In this document: piece after piece, positions 33,915 through 42,948 of the stretch
Layout: each line of letters opens with the position of its first letter
Position numbering within the stretch: the stretch's first letter is position 1
Assembly: GCF_040096615.1 (NCBI RefSeq)
Contig: NZ_JBBMEJ010000015.1
Coordinates: 29,889-93,888 of the forward strand
Length of the DNA: 64,000 bases
From: Blautia_A aquisgranensis
GTDB taxonomy: Bacteria > Bacillota > Clostridia > Lachnospirales > Lachnospiraceae
Direction: 5' to 3'
The notes under the pieces: model-generated
Told to the model about the DNA's origin: nothing
What the model saw: only the letters and a program-made list of their open reading frames with translations
Database searches by the model: none
Made by a program: the position numbers and the translations under genes

Positions 33915-34070
33915 AGGATCTCTCAATAAGGCAGTTCTCCTGACTTGGTTCAGCGCTGCTTTTCCTTCCCGGTCTCCCAGTGGTTTCAAAAACAGCTCCC
34001 CTTTCACAGTGACGGTATCGTTCCGGATTCCCACCGGATTCTCTTTTACGCATCAGATCTGATGCAACCT
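33915..34070 (-). ncRNA. Cobalamin riboswitch upstream of the exported cbiK operon
   Basis: The minus strand has all core elements in order: GTTGCATCAGATCTGATGC stem, GAGAATCCGGTGGGAATCCGG, ACCGTCACTGTGA, CCACTGGGAGACCGGGAAGG, and the B12 box AGTCAGGAGAACTGCC (about 33946-33931). Bound cobalamin should shut the operon off, implying the operon answers corrinoid shortage. The 33755-34385 gap is filled by this RNA, its promoter, its terminator and the terminator at 34317-34362. Confidence 0.95.
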
Positions 34071-34116
34071 TATCGCTATAACATTTGCACATATTCAATT
34101 TAATCTGGATGTCTCT

Positions 34117-34145
34117 TTTTTACCACAAAATTACATAAATGTCAA
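34117..34145 (-). promoter_or_regulatory. Promoter of the cbiK riboswitch operon
   Basis: Minus strand TTGACA (34145-34140), 17 bases, TAAAAA (34122-34117), about 40 bases upstream of the riboswitch. Confidence 0.65.
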
Positions 34146-34316
34146 GCCGACTGTCCGATTATTAGGAGCTTTTACCTTGAATCTGTCAGTTATTATCTGA
34201 CTATATATTTTATTTATGTGAAAAATATATAGTTGATTTAAAATTATATTTTTTATTTATAGTTTACATTTCCTGTCCTGTTTTCAGAACCAGACCTGCA
34301 GTTCATTTCCAAATAG

Positions 34317-34362
34317 AAAAAGCCCCTTCCCATATATAACTATACATAAGAAGAAGCTCTTT
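34317..34362 (-). terminator. Terminator of the FAD oxidoreductase gene
   Basis: Minus strand AAAGAGCTTCTT (34362-34351) pairs through G-U wobbles with AAGGGGCTTTTT (34328-34317), whose end supplies the T-run. Imperfect stem. Confidence 0.55.
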
Positions 34363-34385
34363 CCTGATTTTATATTCCACTATAT

Positions 34386-35765
34386 TTATTTACCAAAATA
34401 TTCCTGTTTCAGATATCTGGCCACATAAATTCCGCTGGCAGATGCATGGGAAAGTGAATGGGTCACGCCGCTGCAGTCTCCGATAACGAAAAGTCCCTTG
34501 TGACAGGTCTCCAGATTTTCGTCGATTTCAACTTCCATGTTATAGAATTTAACCTCCACACCATAGAGCAGTGTATCGTCGTCTGCTGTACCCGGCGCGA
34601 TCTTATCCAGCGCATAGATCATCTCGATGATTCCATCCAGGATACGTTTCGGCATTACAAGACTTAAATCTCCCGGTGTTGCGGAAAGTGTCGGTGTCAC
34701 AAAGCTCTCCTCGATACGGGCTTTTGTGCTTCGTCTTCCACGGATCAGATCTCCGAAACGCTGAACCATAACACCGCCACCAAGCATATTGGAAAGTCTG
34801 GCAATACTCTCGCCATATCCGTTACTGTCATGGAACGGCTCTGAGAAATGCTTGGATACAAGAAGTGCAAAGTTGGTGTTGTTGGTATGTTTGGCCGGAT
34901 CCTCGTAGCTGTGTCCGTTTACTGTGATGATTCCATTGGTATTCTCATTAACGACAACGCCTCGCGGATTCATACAGAAGGTACGTACCATATCCTCGAA
35001 TTTCTCGGTACGGTAAACGATCTTGCTCTCATAAAGCTCATCAGTCAGGCGGCTGAACACCTCTGCCGGAAGCTCCACACGAACACCAATATCCACACGG
35101 TTGGAAAGTGTCGGGATCTTAAGATCTGTACATACGGACTCCATCCACTTACTTCCGCTTCGTCCTGCGGAAATGATACAGTAAGTTCCCTCGTAACGCT
35201 GATCATTCACAAGAACTGCGTAACCGTCCTCTGTTTTCTCAACCTTGTCTACAGAAGCATCAAAATAGAAATCTACATGCTCCTTCATCTTCTCATAGAG
35301 ATTCTGCAGTACCACATAGTTGATATCTGTTCCAAGATGGCGGACAGAAGCATCCAGAAGATGCAGTCCGTTCTGAAGACAGAGCTTACGGATCTCACTG
35401 TTTGTTGTGGAATAGAGCTTCGTTCCCTCTCCGCCGTGCATCAGGTTCAGCTTATCTACATACTCCATCAGCTCTGTGGCAGTATCCTTGCCGATATGCT
35501 GATACAGAGTTCCGCCAAACTGATTGGTGATGTTATATTTTCCATCGGAAAAAGCACCGGCACCACCAAAGCCTTTCATGATCGCACAGGTCTTGCAGTG
35601 GATGCAGGATTTTATTTTTTCACCGTCGATCGGGCATTTTCTTTTTTCCAGAGGATGACCGGCTTCAAATACCGCGATCTTTTTCTCCGGGTCATTATTC
35701 ATCAGTTCATAGGCTGCAAAAATCCCTCCAGGACCTGCACCTACGATAAGTACATCATATTTCAT
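34386..35765 (-). CDS. FAD-dependent oxidoreductase with CxxC near the N-terminus (YtfP/HI0933-like)
   Basis: A 459-residue flavoprotein. The dinucleotide motif VGAGPGGIFAAYEL opens the protein; a cysteine segment CPIDGEKIKSCIHCKTCA follows at about residues 44-63; GFGGAGAFSDGK, SAGRSGSKW and the C-terminal FVIGDCSGVTHSLSHA complete the FAD fold. Members are annotated as uncharacterised FAD-dependent dehydrogenases. ATG at 35765 has AAGGAG about 10 bases upstream; the longer frame is not preferred. It is the last gene of the ComEC region. Confidence 0.85.
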   Translation of the reverse strand: MKYDVLIVGAGPGGIFAAYELMNNDPEKKIAVFEAGHPLEKRKCPIDGEKIKSCIHCKTCAIMKGFGGAGAFSDGKYNITNQFGGTLYQHIGKDTATELMEYVDKLNLMHGGEGTKLYSTTNSEIRKLCLQNGLHLLDASVRHLGTDINYVVLQNLYEKMKEHVDFYFDASVDKVEKTEDGYAVLVNDQRYEGTYCIISAGRSGSKWMESVCTDLKIPTLSNRVDIGVRVELPAEVFSRLTDELYESKIVYRTEKFEDMVRTFCMNPRGVVVNENTNGIITVNGHSYEDPAKHTNNTNFALLVSKHFSEPFHDSNGYGESIARLSNMLGGGVMVQRFGDLIRGRRSTKARIEESFVTPTLSATPGDLSLVMPKRILDGIIEMIYALDKIAPGTADDDTLLYGVEVKFYNMEVEIDENLETCHKGLFVIGDCSGVTHSLSHASASGIYVARYLKQEYFGK

Positions 35766-35870
35766 AAATAAAAAACTCCTTGTCTTGTGTGTGAAGCGGA
35801 CAGGTTCATCCGCATTCTTGTTTCGTTTTTGCACAAACCCTGACTATTCTACAACAAGTCTGTCCAAAAG

Positions 35871-38150
35871 TCACTTGTTTTTTTCACGTTTTGGATTATT
35901 TTCATAAAGCTGAAGCTTTTTTCCATCTGTCTCCAGTGTGATCGCACCGTTTTTCATGGTATATTCCACCTGGGAGCCACATGCTTCCAGACGTTGTATA
36001 GTTTCCGGTGAAGGATGACCATAGGTATTCGTAGACGAACATGAAATAACGGAAATCTCCGGTTTCACAGCAGCAAGAAATGCCTCAGAGGAAGAATACC
36101 GCGAGCCATGATGTCCCACTTTCAGACAGTCCACATCCTTAAGTCTGCCTTCGGATAACAGTTTTTTCTCCGTTTCTTCTCCGATATCCCCTGTAAAAAG
36201 CATTTCGAAATCGCCATAAATAAGCTCCATTACCATAGCTTCCTCATTGACATCCTTCCCTTCCGCTCCTGCTTCCGGCCACAGAATTGAAAAGCTTATG
36301 GACGCCGAGGGGAACTTATCTCCTGCATTTGCAGTCACAACCTTCACACCTGCACGTTCTGCTGCACCGGCCAGTTCCTTCCACGCCTCCGGCTGCTGTT
36401 TCCCGCCATTCCAGCCGGGCAGGATCAGATGTCCCACACGGATTATGGTGAGTCCTTTTTCTATGTATTCCAGAAGCTCCTGCACGCCACTGATATGGTC
36501 CAGATCTGTATGGGAGATAAAAATCCCGTCCAGATAAGAGATTCCCTGATTTTTCAGTGCAGGAAGCAGGCAGTATCTTCCCAGCTCCTTCTGGCTGCTG
36601 CTGCCGCCATCAATAAGATAATGCCGGTTCTCTGGTGTCTGTATCAGAATTCCGTCCCCCTGTCCCACATCCAGACAGATGATCTTTAGATTGCCGGATA
36701 GATTAATAAATGCCGGAAGGCTTATTACAAAAAAGCCGCCGCTCAAAAGCAGCACAGCCGCAAGCCGTAATCCCCACTTCCTTCCCCTGTCGTTTTTCTG
36801 CTCTTTTTTATCCTGCTTCAGCTGTTTTATATACTGTCCCATAAACAGGACTGTGGCTAATATTCCATAATATATCATGATCTGCCAGCTCTTCGGTTCC
36901 CCTCCGATCCAGGTACACCACCGTGAGCTTCCCGCCCAGACACAAATCTTTTCATAAAGAAACAAAAGTGCTCTCGCCGGTGCGACTACCACCCTGGCCA
37001 CCGGAATACTGACAAATCCCAGAAGCACAGCCGCCACTCCGCCGGCCAGCACTACTCCCACACTTGGGAGTATGAGAAGGTTCAGAACAAGTCCTGCCAG
37101 TGATATCTCCCCGAAAAATTTCAGCATCACAGGCAAAGTCACAAGCTGAATCGCAGCAGAAGAAAAAAACGCTCTCGTAAGCTTTCGTTTCGCCCCTGCC
37201 AGCGCACAGACCCGGTCTGCCGCCACGCAGATTCCCATCACACACCCAAAGGACAAAAGAAATCCACTATCCCGGATATAGGACGGTGACTCTGCCAGAA
37301 TCAACATGGCAGTTATAGAAAGCGCACTTGGCAGATCATAAATCCGCCCGGTGATCCTGGCTCCCATGGCGATGAGAAACATGGTAACTGCCCGCATAGC
37401 TGAAACACTTCCACCTGTCATCATTTCATACTGCAACATTATAACCAGCGAAAAAATCCCTGCCGGCCAGATTCCAAGTCCCACTCGTTTCAAAAGGTTA
37501 TAAAGGCCCATTCCCAGAATGCTGATATGCAGGCCGCTGATTGCAAGAATGTGCACGATTCCTGCCATCTGGTAACGCATACGCAGTTCCGGATCCAGAC
37601 TGGTCTTATCTCCCAGCACCACCGCCTCAAAAACCGGCGCACTCTCTCCGGCAGCCAGTTCCAGCCGCTTTTTACATGCTTCTTTTATATCAGATAGCGT
37701 CTGACGGTATCCGGAGTAATTTTTTGTTTTTTTCAGAATTACGCCTTTTTTCATAAAATAGTAAATATGTCTGCAGGCGTAGTATTGTCTGCTGTTAAAA
37801 CCTCCCGGGTTTGTGGGTGCCTCCACTCTTTTCAGTGTTCCTTTTATAAAAAGGCTCATCCCTGTTTTCAGTTCTTCTTCATTATTCAGAAATACTCTTA
37901 CGTTATAAATTGGAAATTTTTTTGATTGATAAATAAGATATGTTTTTTTCAGATAAACAGACTGGGAAAATTCTGTGTTTTCGTACCGCTCCACCTCCCC
38001 GCAGATTCTGGAAGCGGGATGTGCCTGTATCCATCGCTGCACATTATCAGGAAGGGGATTCCCCGTAGCCAGAGGAATCCCCGTCAGATCTGACATGCCA
38101 AGAAACAACATCATCAGAAAACACAGAAGACACAATGGACGTTTTTTCAT
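35871..38150 (-). CDS. comEC: ComEC/Rec2 competence DNA channel protein
   Basis: A 759-residue membrane protein. An N-terminal soluble part with an OB-like fold (about 45-150) is followed by the ComEC competence domain with many helices (about 170-475; HILAISGLHISIL is the family signature). A C-terminal metallo-beta-lactamase domain follows, with HTDLDHISG and GHHGSRYSSS. It moves single-stranded DNA across the membrane in transformation. It is 24 bases after the GerMN gene and shares a neighbourhood with a ComEA-like lipoprotein. Confidence 0.93.
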   Translation of the reverse strand: MKKRPLCLLCFLMMLFLGMSDLTGIPLATGNPLPDNVQRWIQAHPASRICGEVERYENTEFSQSVYLKKTYLIYQSKKFPIYNVRVFLNNEEELKTGMSLFIKGTLKRVEAPTNPGGFNSRQYYACRHIYYFMKKGVILKKTKNYSGYRQTLSDIKEACKKRLELAAGESAPVFEAVVLGDKTSLDPELRMRYQMAGIVHILAISGLHISILGMGLYNLLKRVGLGIWPAGIFSLVIMLQYEMMTGGSVSAMRAVTMFLIAMGARITGRIYDLPSALSITAMLILAESPSYIRDSGFLLSFGCVMGICVAADRVCALAGAKRKLTRAFFSSAAIQLVTLPVMLKFFGEISLAGLVLNLLILPSVGVVLAGGVAAVLLGFVSIPVARVVVAPARALLFLYEKICVWAGSSRWCTWIGGEPKSWQIMIYYGILATVLFMGQYIKQLKQDKKEQKNDRGRKWGLRLAAVLLLSGGFFVISLPAFINLSGNLKIICLDVGQGDGILIQTPENRHYLIDGGSSSQKELGRYCLLPALKNQGISYLDGIFISHTDLDHISGVQELLEYIEKGLTIIRVGHLILPGWNGGKQQPEAWKELAGAAERAGVKVVTANAGDKFPSASISFSILWPEAGAEGKDVNEEAMVMELIYGDFEMLFTGDIGEETEKKLLSEGRLKDVDCLKVGHHGSRYSSSEAFLAAVKPEISVISCSSTNTYGHPSPETIQRLEACGSQVEYTMKNGAITLETDGKKLQLYENNPKREKNK

Positions 38151-38174
38151 ATGTGTCCTCCCATATTATGATTG

Positions 38175-39101
38175 TTATTTAATTAAATTTTTGTTCCACT
38201 CATAAAATTTGTATAGCTGCATATTTTTCCCGAAAGTCACTTCCTTGTTTCCCTCAATGGAAATCTCCACCTTGTCAGCACCTGTAGCAGCGATCAGGGT
38301 GTTTACCACGGAATAAATTGGAATCTGCTCATCTATATTCAAAGCATAGTCCTGAAATACAGAGTTATAATCTACATAGCAGATGCCATTGGCCCTTGTC
38401 AGGGAAAGCACTTCGGAATTCTCCGGAATTGTAGGATAATGGCCTTTTTCCAGCGGACCTCTTGCCAGCTGTTCCAGAGCCACAGTCGCCTTGGGAAGGT
38501 TTCGCCTGTAACGAACGCTTCGCTGTTCTTCCACTAACCTGTCACCATTTTTATTTGTAAAATATAAAGTAAAGGTATCGTAACTGTAAACATCACTGTC
38601 AGAACCGGAAAACTCCACAAACGTGTCACTGTTCATGACACCAACCTCTTCTCCCTTCGTATCGGTAAGCGGTTTTTTCCCCACATAAATCTCCACGTAA
38701 TCAATTCCGGGAACCTGGATGAATAATTTCACTACTCCATTTCGCACAAGAAGCTCCCTTGTACGCGACATTTTGCTGTAGGCATCGCTGAATTCCAGCC
38801 GAAGCACACCATCTTTAATCGAATATGAAGAGATTTTTACGCCTTCGGGAAAAAGAGAAATCCCATCATCACGTGTCTCACGGTTATTCAATCTTTCTGA
38901 AAAATCCCGTAGCATCACTTCCGCAGTTTCTTCCTCCGGCTTGTAGGTTTCTTCCTTAAGTTTCGTCTCTTCACTGTTGATATAATAAAAGCTGTATTTC
39001 TGCTCTGTGTTCGGATTCTTTCCTGCCAGAGTCAGATATGCCACCAGACCGAGAAGGATACAGGCAGCAGTCAGGCAGATGATCCAGATTGTTTTTTTCA
39101 T
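38175..39101 (-). CDS. Membrane-anchored GerMN-domain protein
   Basis: A 308-residue protein with one N-terminal membrane segment (about 5-25) and two GerMN domains. The first contains GVLRLEFSDAYSKMS; the second, about 200-290, contains ATVALEQLARGP and the family FQDYALNIDEQIPIYSVVNTL. GerM-like proteins act at the cell envelope in sporulation and germination, and related ones sit beside envelope two-component systems. It starts 10 bases after the histidine kinase stop, so it is probably co-transcribed with it. Confidence 0.85.
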   Translation of the reverse strand: MKKTIWIICLTAACILLGLVAYLTLAGKNPNTEQKYSFYYINSEETKLKEETYKPEEETAEVMLRDFSERLNNRETRDDGISLFPEGVKISSYSIKDGVLRLEFSDAYSKMSRTRELLVRNGVVKLFIQVPGIDYVEIYVGKKPLTDTKGEEVGVMNSDTFVEFSGSDSDVYSYDTFTLYFTNKNGDRLVEEQRSVRYRRNLPKATVALEQLARGPLEKGHYPTIPENSEVLSLTRANGICYVDYNSVFQDYALNIDEQIPIYSVVNTLIAATGADKVEISIEGNKEVTFGKNMQLYKFYEWNKNLIK

Positions 39102-39111
39102 GCTGTACCTC

Positions 39112-40542
39112 CTAGGATGGGATATAGGAGAGAGGAATCTTCACATTGAATGTGGTTCCCTCGCCTTCTTTACTGGATACCTTGATTGTTCCATGGTGCA
39201 TCACAATGGAACTTCTGGTAATAGCAAGACCCAGACCGGTTCCGCCGATCTCCCTGGAATGTGATTTATCCACCCGGTAAAAGCGCTCAAAGATCCTGTC
39301 TATGGAATCCTCTGGAATTCCCAGTCCGGAATCCGCTACTGTCACATAGAAATATTTATGGTCTGCATCCAGTGTTACACGGACCCATCCCTCATCTACG
39401 TTATATTTGATTCCGTTCTCCACAAGGTTACTGATCGCCAGTGTAAATTTCACTTCATCCACATCTGCATTCACCGGCCGGAACGAATCCAGGATCAGAT
39501 CAATGCTTCTCTGGTCTGCGATGGGACGGAGACGTTTCAGAATGTTCTCCAGCAGGTCATTGATGTTCATGTTGGTGATATTCATATCTGCTGCTTTTTT
39601 GTCCATTTTTACCAGGGAAAGAAGATCTGTGATGATCTTGTTCTCACGGTCGATCTCCTCCGTAATATCAGAAAGAAATTCCTGGTAAAGCTCCTCCGGA
39701 ACGCCCTGCTGCCCCACCAGAGAATCTGCCAGAACCTTCATGGATGTCATCGGAGTCTTCAGCTCATGGGACACATTGGACACAAATTCCTGTCTGGACT
39801 CATCCAGTGTCTTCATTCTGGAAAGCATCTTATTGAACGCATCTGTAATCAGTGCTGTTTCCGTATAATCCGGAACCGATATCTCTTCATTCTGATATCC
39901 GTCTGTCAGATCCTCAATTGCCTTCGTCACTCTCGCAAAAGGCTTCACAAGTACAGTAGACAGAAGATATCCAAGGAAGATCGCAAGAACTACAATAATT
40001 CCGATGATCAGGATTCCCTTCTGTTCCAGCTCGCGGATCGTCGCTGTTACTTCGCTTGATGAAGCCATGATCATCATGGCTCCCTGCACCTGATTCACAT
40101 CCGGACTTTTGACCGGAACTGCCAGGATCAGCTTCTGACTGTCAGAATCATAACGGTAAGCATCCTCTCCCTTAAAGCAGTTCACTACTTTCTGGGATAC
40201 AAGAGTTCTGCCCTCATCCACGCCGTAAGTATCCTTGATGATTCTGAAATCCCTGTCTACAATGAGAATTCTTCCGCCATAGATATTAGACAACAACTCC
40301 AGCTTGCTGTTTACAGTCTGCGAGCTGGAGTCATTCAGGTAATTCTCTTTGATCAGCAGGTCGCACATGATGTCACAGATATTTTCCATGCTCTGCACAC
40401 GGTTGGCAATGGCCCGGTCCTCATAATTGGCGATCACCATCTCCGTCACTATGACACTTGGTACGATTCCCAGTATAATCAGAATGATCAGAATACGAAA
40501 GCGAAGACTTTTAAAAAATTTTCCGCTTTTTTGAAATTTCAT
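39112..40542 (-). CDS. Sensor histidine kinase (WalK/PhoR-like)
   Basis: A 476-residue kinase: membrane helix (about 16-38), extracytoplasmic PDC/PAS-like sensor (about 40-175), second helix (about 178-200), HAMP (about 200-250). The HisKA box is FVSNVSHELKTPMTS, and the HATPase has NLVENGIKYN, DSGLGIP and GTGLGLAI. It phosphorylates the response regulator whose gene ends three bases upstream. By domain order it resembles the WalK/PhoR group governing envelope homeostasis; the exact orthology is uncertain. Confidence 0.92.
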   Translation of the reverse strand: MKFQKSGKFFKSLRFRILIILIILGIVPSVIVTEMVIANYEDRAIANRVQSMENICDIMCDLLIKENYLNDSSSQTVNSKLELLSNIYGGRILIVDRDFRIIKDTYGVDEGRTLVSQKVVNCFKGEDAYRYDSDSQKLILAVPVKSPDVNQVQGAMMIMASSSEVTATIRELEQKGILIIGIIVVLAIFLGYLLSTVLVKPFARVTKAIEDLTDGYQNEEISVPDYTETALITDAFNKMLSRMKTLDESRQEFVSNVSHELKTPMTSMKVLADSLVGQQGVPEELYQEFLSDITEEIDRENKIITDLLSLVKMDKKAADMNITNMNINDLLENILKRLRPIADQRSIDLILDSFRPVNADVDEVKFTLAISNLVENGIKYNVDEGWVRVTLDADHKYFYVTVADSGLGIPEDSIDRIFERFYRVDKSHSREIGGTGLGLAITRSSIVMHHGTIKVSSKEGEGTTFNVKIPLSYIPS

Positions 40543-40545
40543 GGG

Positions 40546-41235
40546 TTACGCCTGGAAATAATATCCGACTCCCCATTTGGTATGTACATATTTCGGCTCA
40601 CTGGGATTGGCCTCGATCTTTTCTCTTAAGCGTCGGATGTGTACATCCACGGTACGCACATCTCCCGGATATTCGTATCCCCATACGATATTCAGAAGAT
40701 TCTCTCTGCTGTATACCTTATTCGGATTGAATGCAAGAAGCTCCAACACATCGAATTCCTTGGCAGTGAGATTGATCTCTTTTCCGGAAATGAATACGCG
40801 GCGTCCTTCGCAGTCCAGCTTCAGCTCACCTGCTTCAACCGTCTTGGCTTTTTCTTTCTTTTCCTGGCTGCTTCCTGCACGGCGGATGATTGCCTTAATA
40901 CGTGCCTTAACCTCCAGAATATTAAAAGGCTTGGTCACATAATCATCTGCACCATATTCCAGTCCCAGGATCTTATCCATATCTTCGCCTTTTGCGGTAA
41001 GCATGATGATCGGAACATTGGAAAACTCACGAATCTGCTGGCATACCTCAAGACCATCCATCTTAGGCAGCATCAGGTCAAGAAGAATGATATCGTATTC
41101 CCCTGCCTTCGCCTTCTCCAGAGCTTCCTCTCCGTCATAGGCACAGTCCACTTCCATTCCATCCTGCTCCAAGCTGAAGCGGAGTCCCTTGACAATCAGT
41201 TTCTCATCGTCTACTACCAATACTTTCCTGCTCAT
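40546..41235 (-). CDS. OmpR/PhoB-family response regulator (WalR-like)
   Basis: A 229-residue regulator. The receiver domain (1-120) has the acidic pocket VVDDE, phosphoacceptor in IILLDLMLPKMDG and the conserved Lys in VTKPF. The OmpR winged helix (about 135-228) has VYSRENLLNIVWGY and RTVDVHIRRLREKIE. Pairs with the kinase at 39112-40542. Confidence 0.94.
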   Translation of the reverse strand: MSRKVLVVDDEKLIVKGLRFSLEQDGMEVDCAYDGEEALEKAKAGEYDIILLDLMLPKMDGLEVCQQIREFSNVPIIMLTAKGEDMDKILGLEYGADDYVTKPFNILEVKARIKAIIRRAGSSQEKKEKAKTVEAGELKLDCEGRRVFISGKEINLTAKEFDVLELLAFNPNKVYSRENLLNIVWGYEYPGDVRTVDVHIRRLREKIEANPSEPKYVHTKWGVGYYFQA

Positions 41236-41244
41236 TTAACGCTC

Positions 41245-42081
41245 CTATTCTATTGCTATTTTATCCTTGATCTTCTCATAGGTGCCTTCCTTGATCCCGG
41301 GCACATTCATAATGTCCTCGACGGATGTGAAGGGACCGTTCTCCTCCCTGTAGGCAATGATTGCCAGGGCCTTTGATTCCCCTACACCTGTAAGAGTGGT
41401 AAGCTGGGATACATCAGCTGTGTTCAGATTGATCCGGGATGCTTCGGAGGTACTCTGGTCGGCGCTTTCCCCGTCGGACGGAACTTGTGTATCTATCATA
41501 GTTCCGGATGTCTGGCCATCTGCACCGATACCTTCTGCCTGGCTTCTCTCTCCATTCTGGACATTTCCATCCTGGGTCTGGGGAATCATCCGGCTGTCTA
41601 CCTCTTCCTGGGTCGGCACATAGATCTGCTGACCATCATTAAGACTTCTGGCACGGTTAAGATAGCTCGCTGCAGCCTCCGGAAGATAGCCTCCGGCTTT
41701 CTCAATGGCCTGAAATACACGGCTATCCGGCGAAAGCTCATAGACTCCCGGCTGTGCCACAGCTCCGCAGATGTCCACATAGATAGACTGCGGCACTGTT
41801 TCGGCAGGTTCCGGCGTCTGAGAAGCTTCCTGGACTGCCGATTTATCTGAGTCCTTATCTGCACTTTTTTCGGATACCGATATTTTCTCAGTTTCCATGT
41901 CTTTATGATCTTCCGGTTCTGCATCCGCATCCACTGTCTCAGAGACTTCTTTCTCCTCCGTCAGCTCCTTTTCCAGAAACTCTGCATTGTCCTTCCCACA
42001 GCCTGTCATTCCTGCAGTCATCACAAACATAAACACTGAAAAAATAAACTGAACACTTCTGATCTTTAACTTTTTTCTCAT
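41245..42081 (-). CDS. comEA: ComEA-like lipoprotein: SLBB plus helix-hairpin-helix DNA-binding domain
   Basis: A 278-residue protein. A lipoprotein signal (FVMTAGMTGC) gives an N-terminal lipid anchor. An acidic Ser/Glu linker leads to an SLBB domain (YVDICGAVAQPGVYELSPDS) and, at the C-terminus, two helix-hairpin-helix motifs (INLNTADVSQLTTLTGVGES and VEDIMNVPGIKEGTYEKI) typical of ComEA. It binds incoming double-stranded DNA. ATG at 42081 follows AAAGGAG with a slightly long 14-base spacing; a longer frame adds 17 residues that spoil the signal. Upstream of the two-component pair, with comEC in the same direction. Confidence 0.9.
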   Translation of the reverse strand: MRKKLKIRSVQFIFSVFMFVMTAGMTGCGKDNAEFLEKELTEEKEVSETVDADAEPEDHKDMETEKISVSEKSADKDSDKSAVQEASQTPEPAETVPQSIYVDICGAVAQPGVYELSPDSRVFQAIEKAGGYLPEAAASYLNRARSLNDGQQIYVPTQEEVDSRMIPQTQDGNVQNGERSQAEGIGADGQTSGTMIDTQVPSDGESADQSTSEASRINLNTADVSQLTTLTGVGESKALAIIAYREENGPFTSVEDIMNVPGIKEGTYEKIKDKIAIE

Positions 42082-42190
42082 GGTATGATGGTTCACTCCT
42101 TTCCGCATATGCGGCGGTAAGTGCTCCCTCACTCATACAAAACCATATCTTATTTTAACGAAATATTACAAATATTACAATACTTATATT

Positions 42191-42622
42191 CTATTTCCAT
42201 TTGAAAATCACCACACCGGCAATGCAGATCAGCATTCCCAGCAGCTTTCTCCACTCAAAATCTGCCTTCTCCACACCGAACATTCCCAGAAGCTCTATAA
42301 AATACGCAACGGCCAGCTGTGAGATCACAATCAGCATAACTGCACGGGCAGGGCCTAAGCTTCCCATACTCTGGATCACGGTTATGGTAATAAAGGCACC
42401 GATCACACCGCCCAGCAGCGTATATTTATTTTCCACCTGCCACAGGGCGCTGATGCTTTCCCGTCCGGTAAATAACCATGCGATCACGCACACCAGAAAC
42501 GCCGAAAACTGCACCCAGCCTGTAGAAACCCACAGGCTCGTCTGTTTTGTTACATTTGTATTAAATACTCCCTGAATGCTCATCAATGCCCCTGAAATCA
42601 GTGCTGACAAAAATCCCCACAT
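42191..42622 (-). CDS. DUF606/YdcZ-family membrane protein (DMT superfamily half-transporter)
   Basis: A 143-residue protein with four to five hydrophobic helices (MWGFLSALISGALMSIQGV, then helices to VVIFKWK). Length matches the DUF606 (YdcZ) family of small EamA-like transporters. ATG at 42622 with GGAGGG 7 bases upstream is preferred over the frame start at 42682, which would add a charged leader. Substrate unknown. Confidence 0.85.
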   Translation of the reverse strand: MWGFLSALISGALMSIQGVFNTNVTKQTSLWVSTGWVQFSAFLVCVIAWLFTGRESISALWQVENKYTLLGGVIGAFITITVIQSMGSLGPARAVMLIVISQLAVAYFIELLGMFGVEKADFEWRKLLGMLICIAGVVIFKWK

Positions 42623-42738
42623 AAAAAAATCCCTCCATTTTTTTCTGGTCAGTCGGTCAAAAAGGCGCTGCATGTTCTGCAACGCCCCTTTTTATTTCTT
42701 ATATTTTATGTGGTTTTCCGGAAATTATACCTATGTTA

Positions 42739-42948
42739 TTACTGCCAGTCCTCTTCCTCTTTATAGTATTTCTGAGCAAGATCACGGAATTCTTCAAACA
42801 GTGGATAATAAATTTTTATGATATCCTGAAATTTCTCTGCTGCAAAAGTTCCGTCATAATCGTGTGCAAGGTCTGCATACCTGCTCTTTTCCAGGTTTTT
42901 CAGGCTTCTGCAAAAAGTAAGGTATCAATTAATAAATCTGTTTACCAT
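42739..42948 (-). pseudogene. Short ORF with in-frame TGA at codon 8, after the Nif/Hyp operon (selenoprotein candidate or decayed gene)
   Basis: AAGGAG lies 10 bases before ATG at 42948, inside the end of the preceding NifD/K-like gene. The frame reads MVNRFIN, TGA, then YLTFCRSLKNLEKSRYADL and continues open to TAA at 42739, with a protein-like composition (DIIKIYYPLFEEFRDLAQKYY, ending EEEDWQ). No ATG, GTG or TTG occurs in frame after the TGA. Either TGA is read as selenocysteine (giving U-x4-C), or a short gene was inactivated by a nonsense change. UACCU after the TGA can pair with AGGUA 33 bases on, but a canonical SECIS is not evident. No selenium genes are in the window. Confidence 0.45.
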
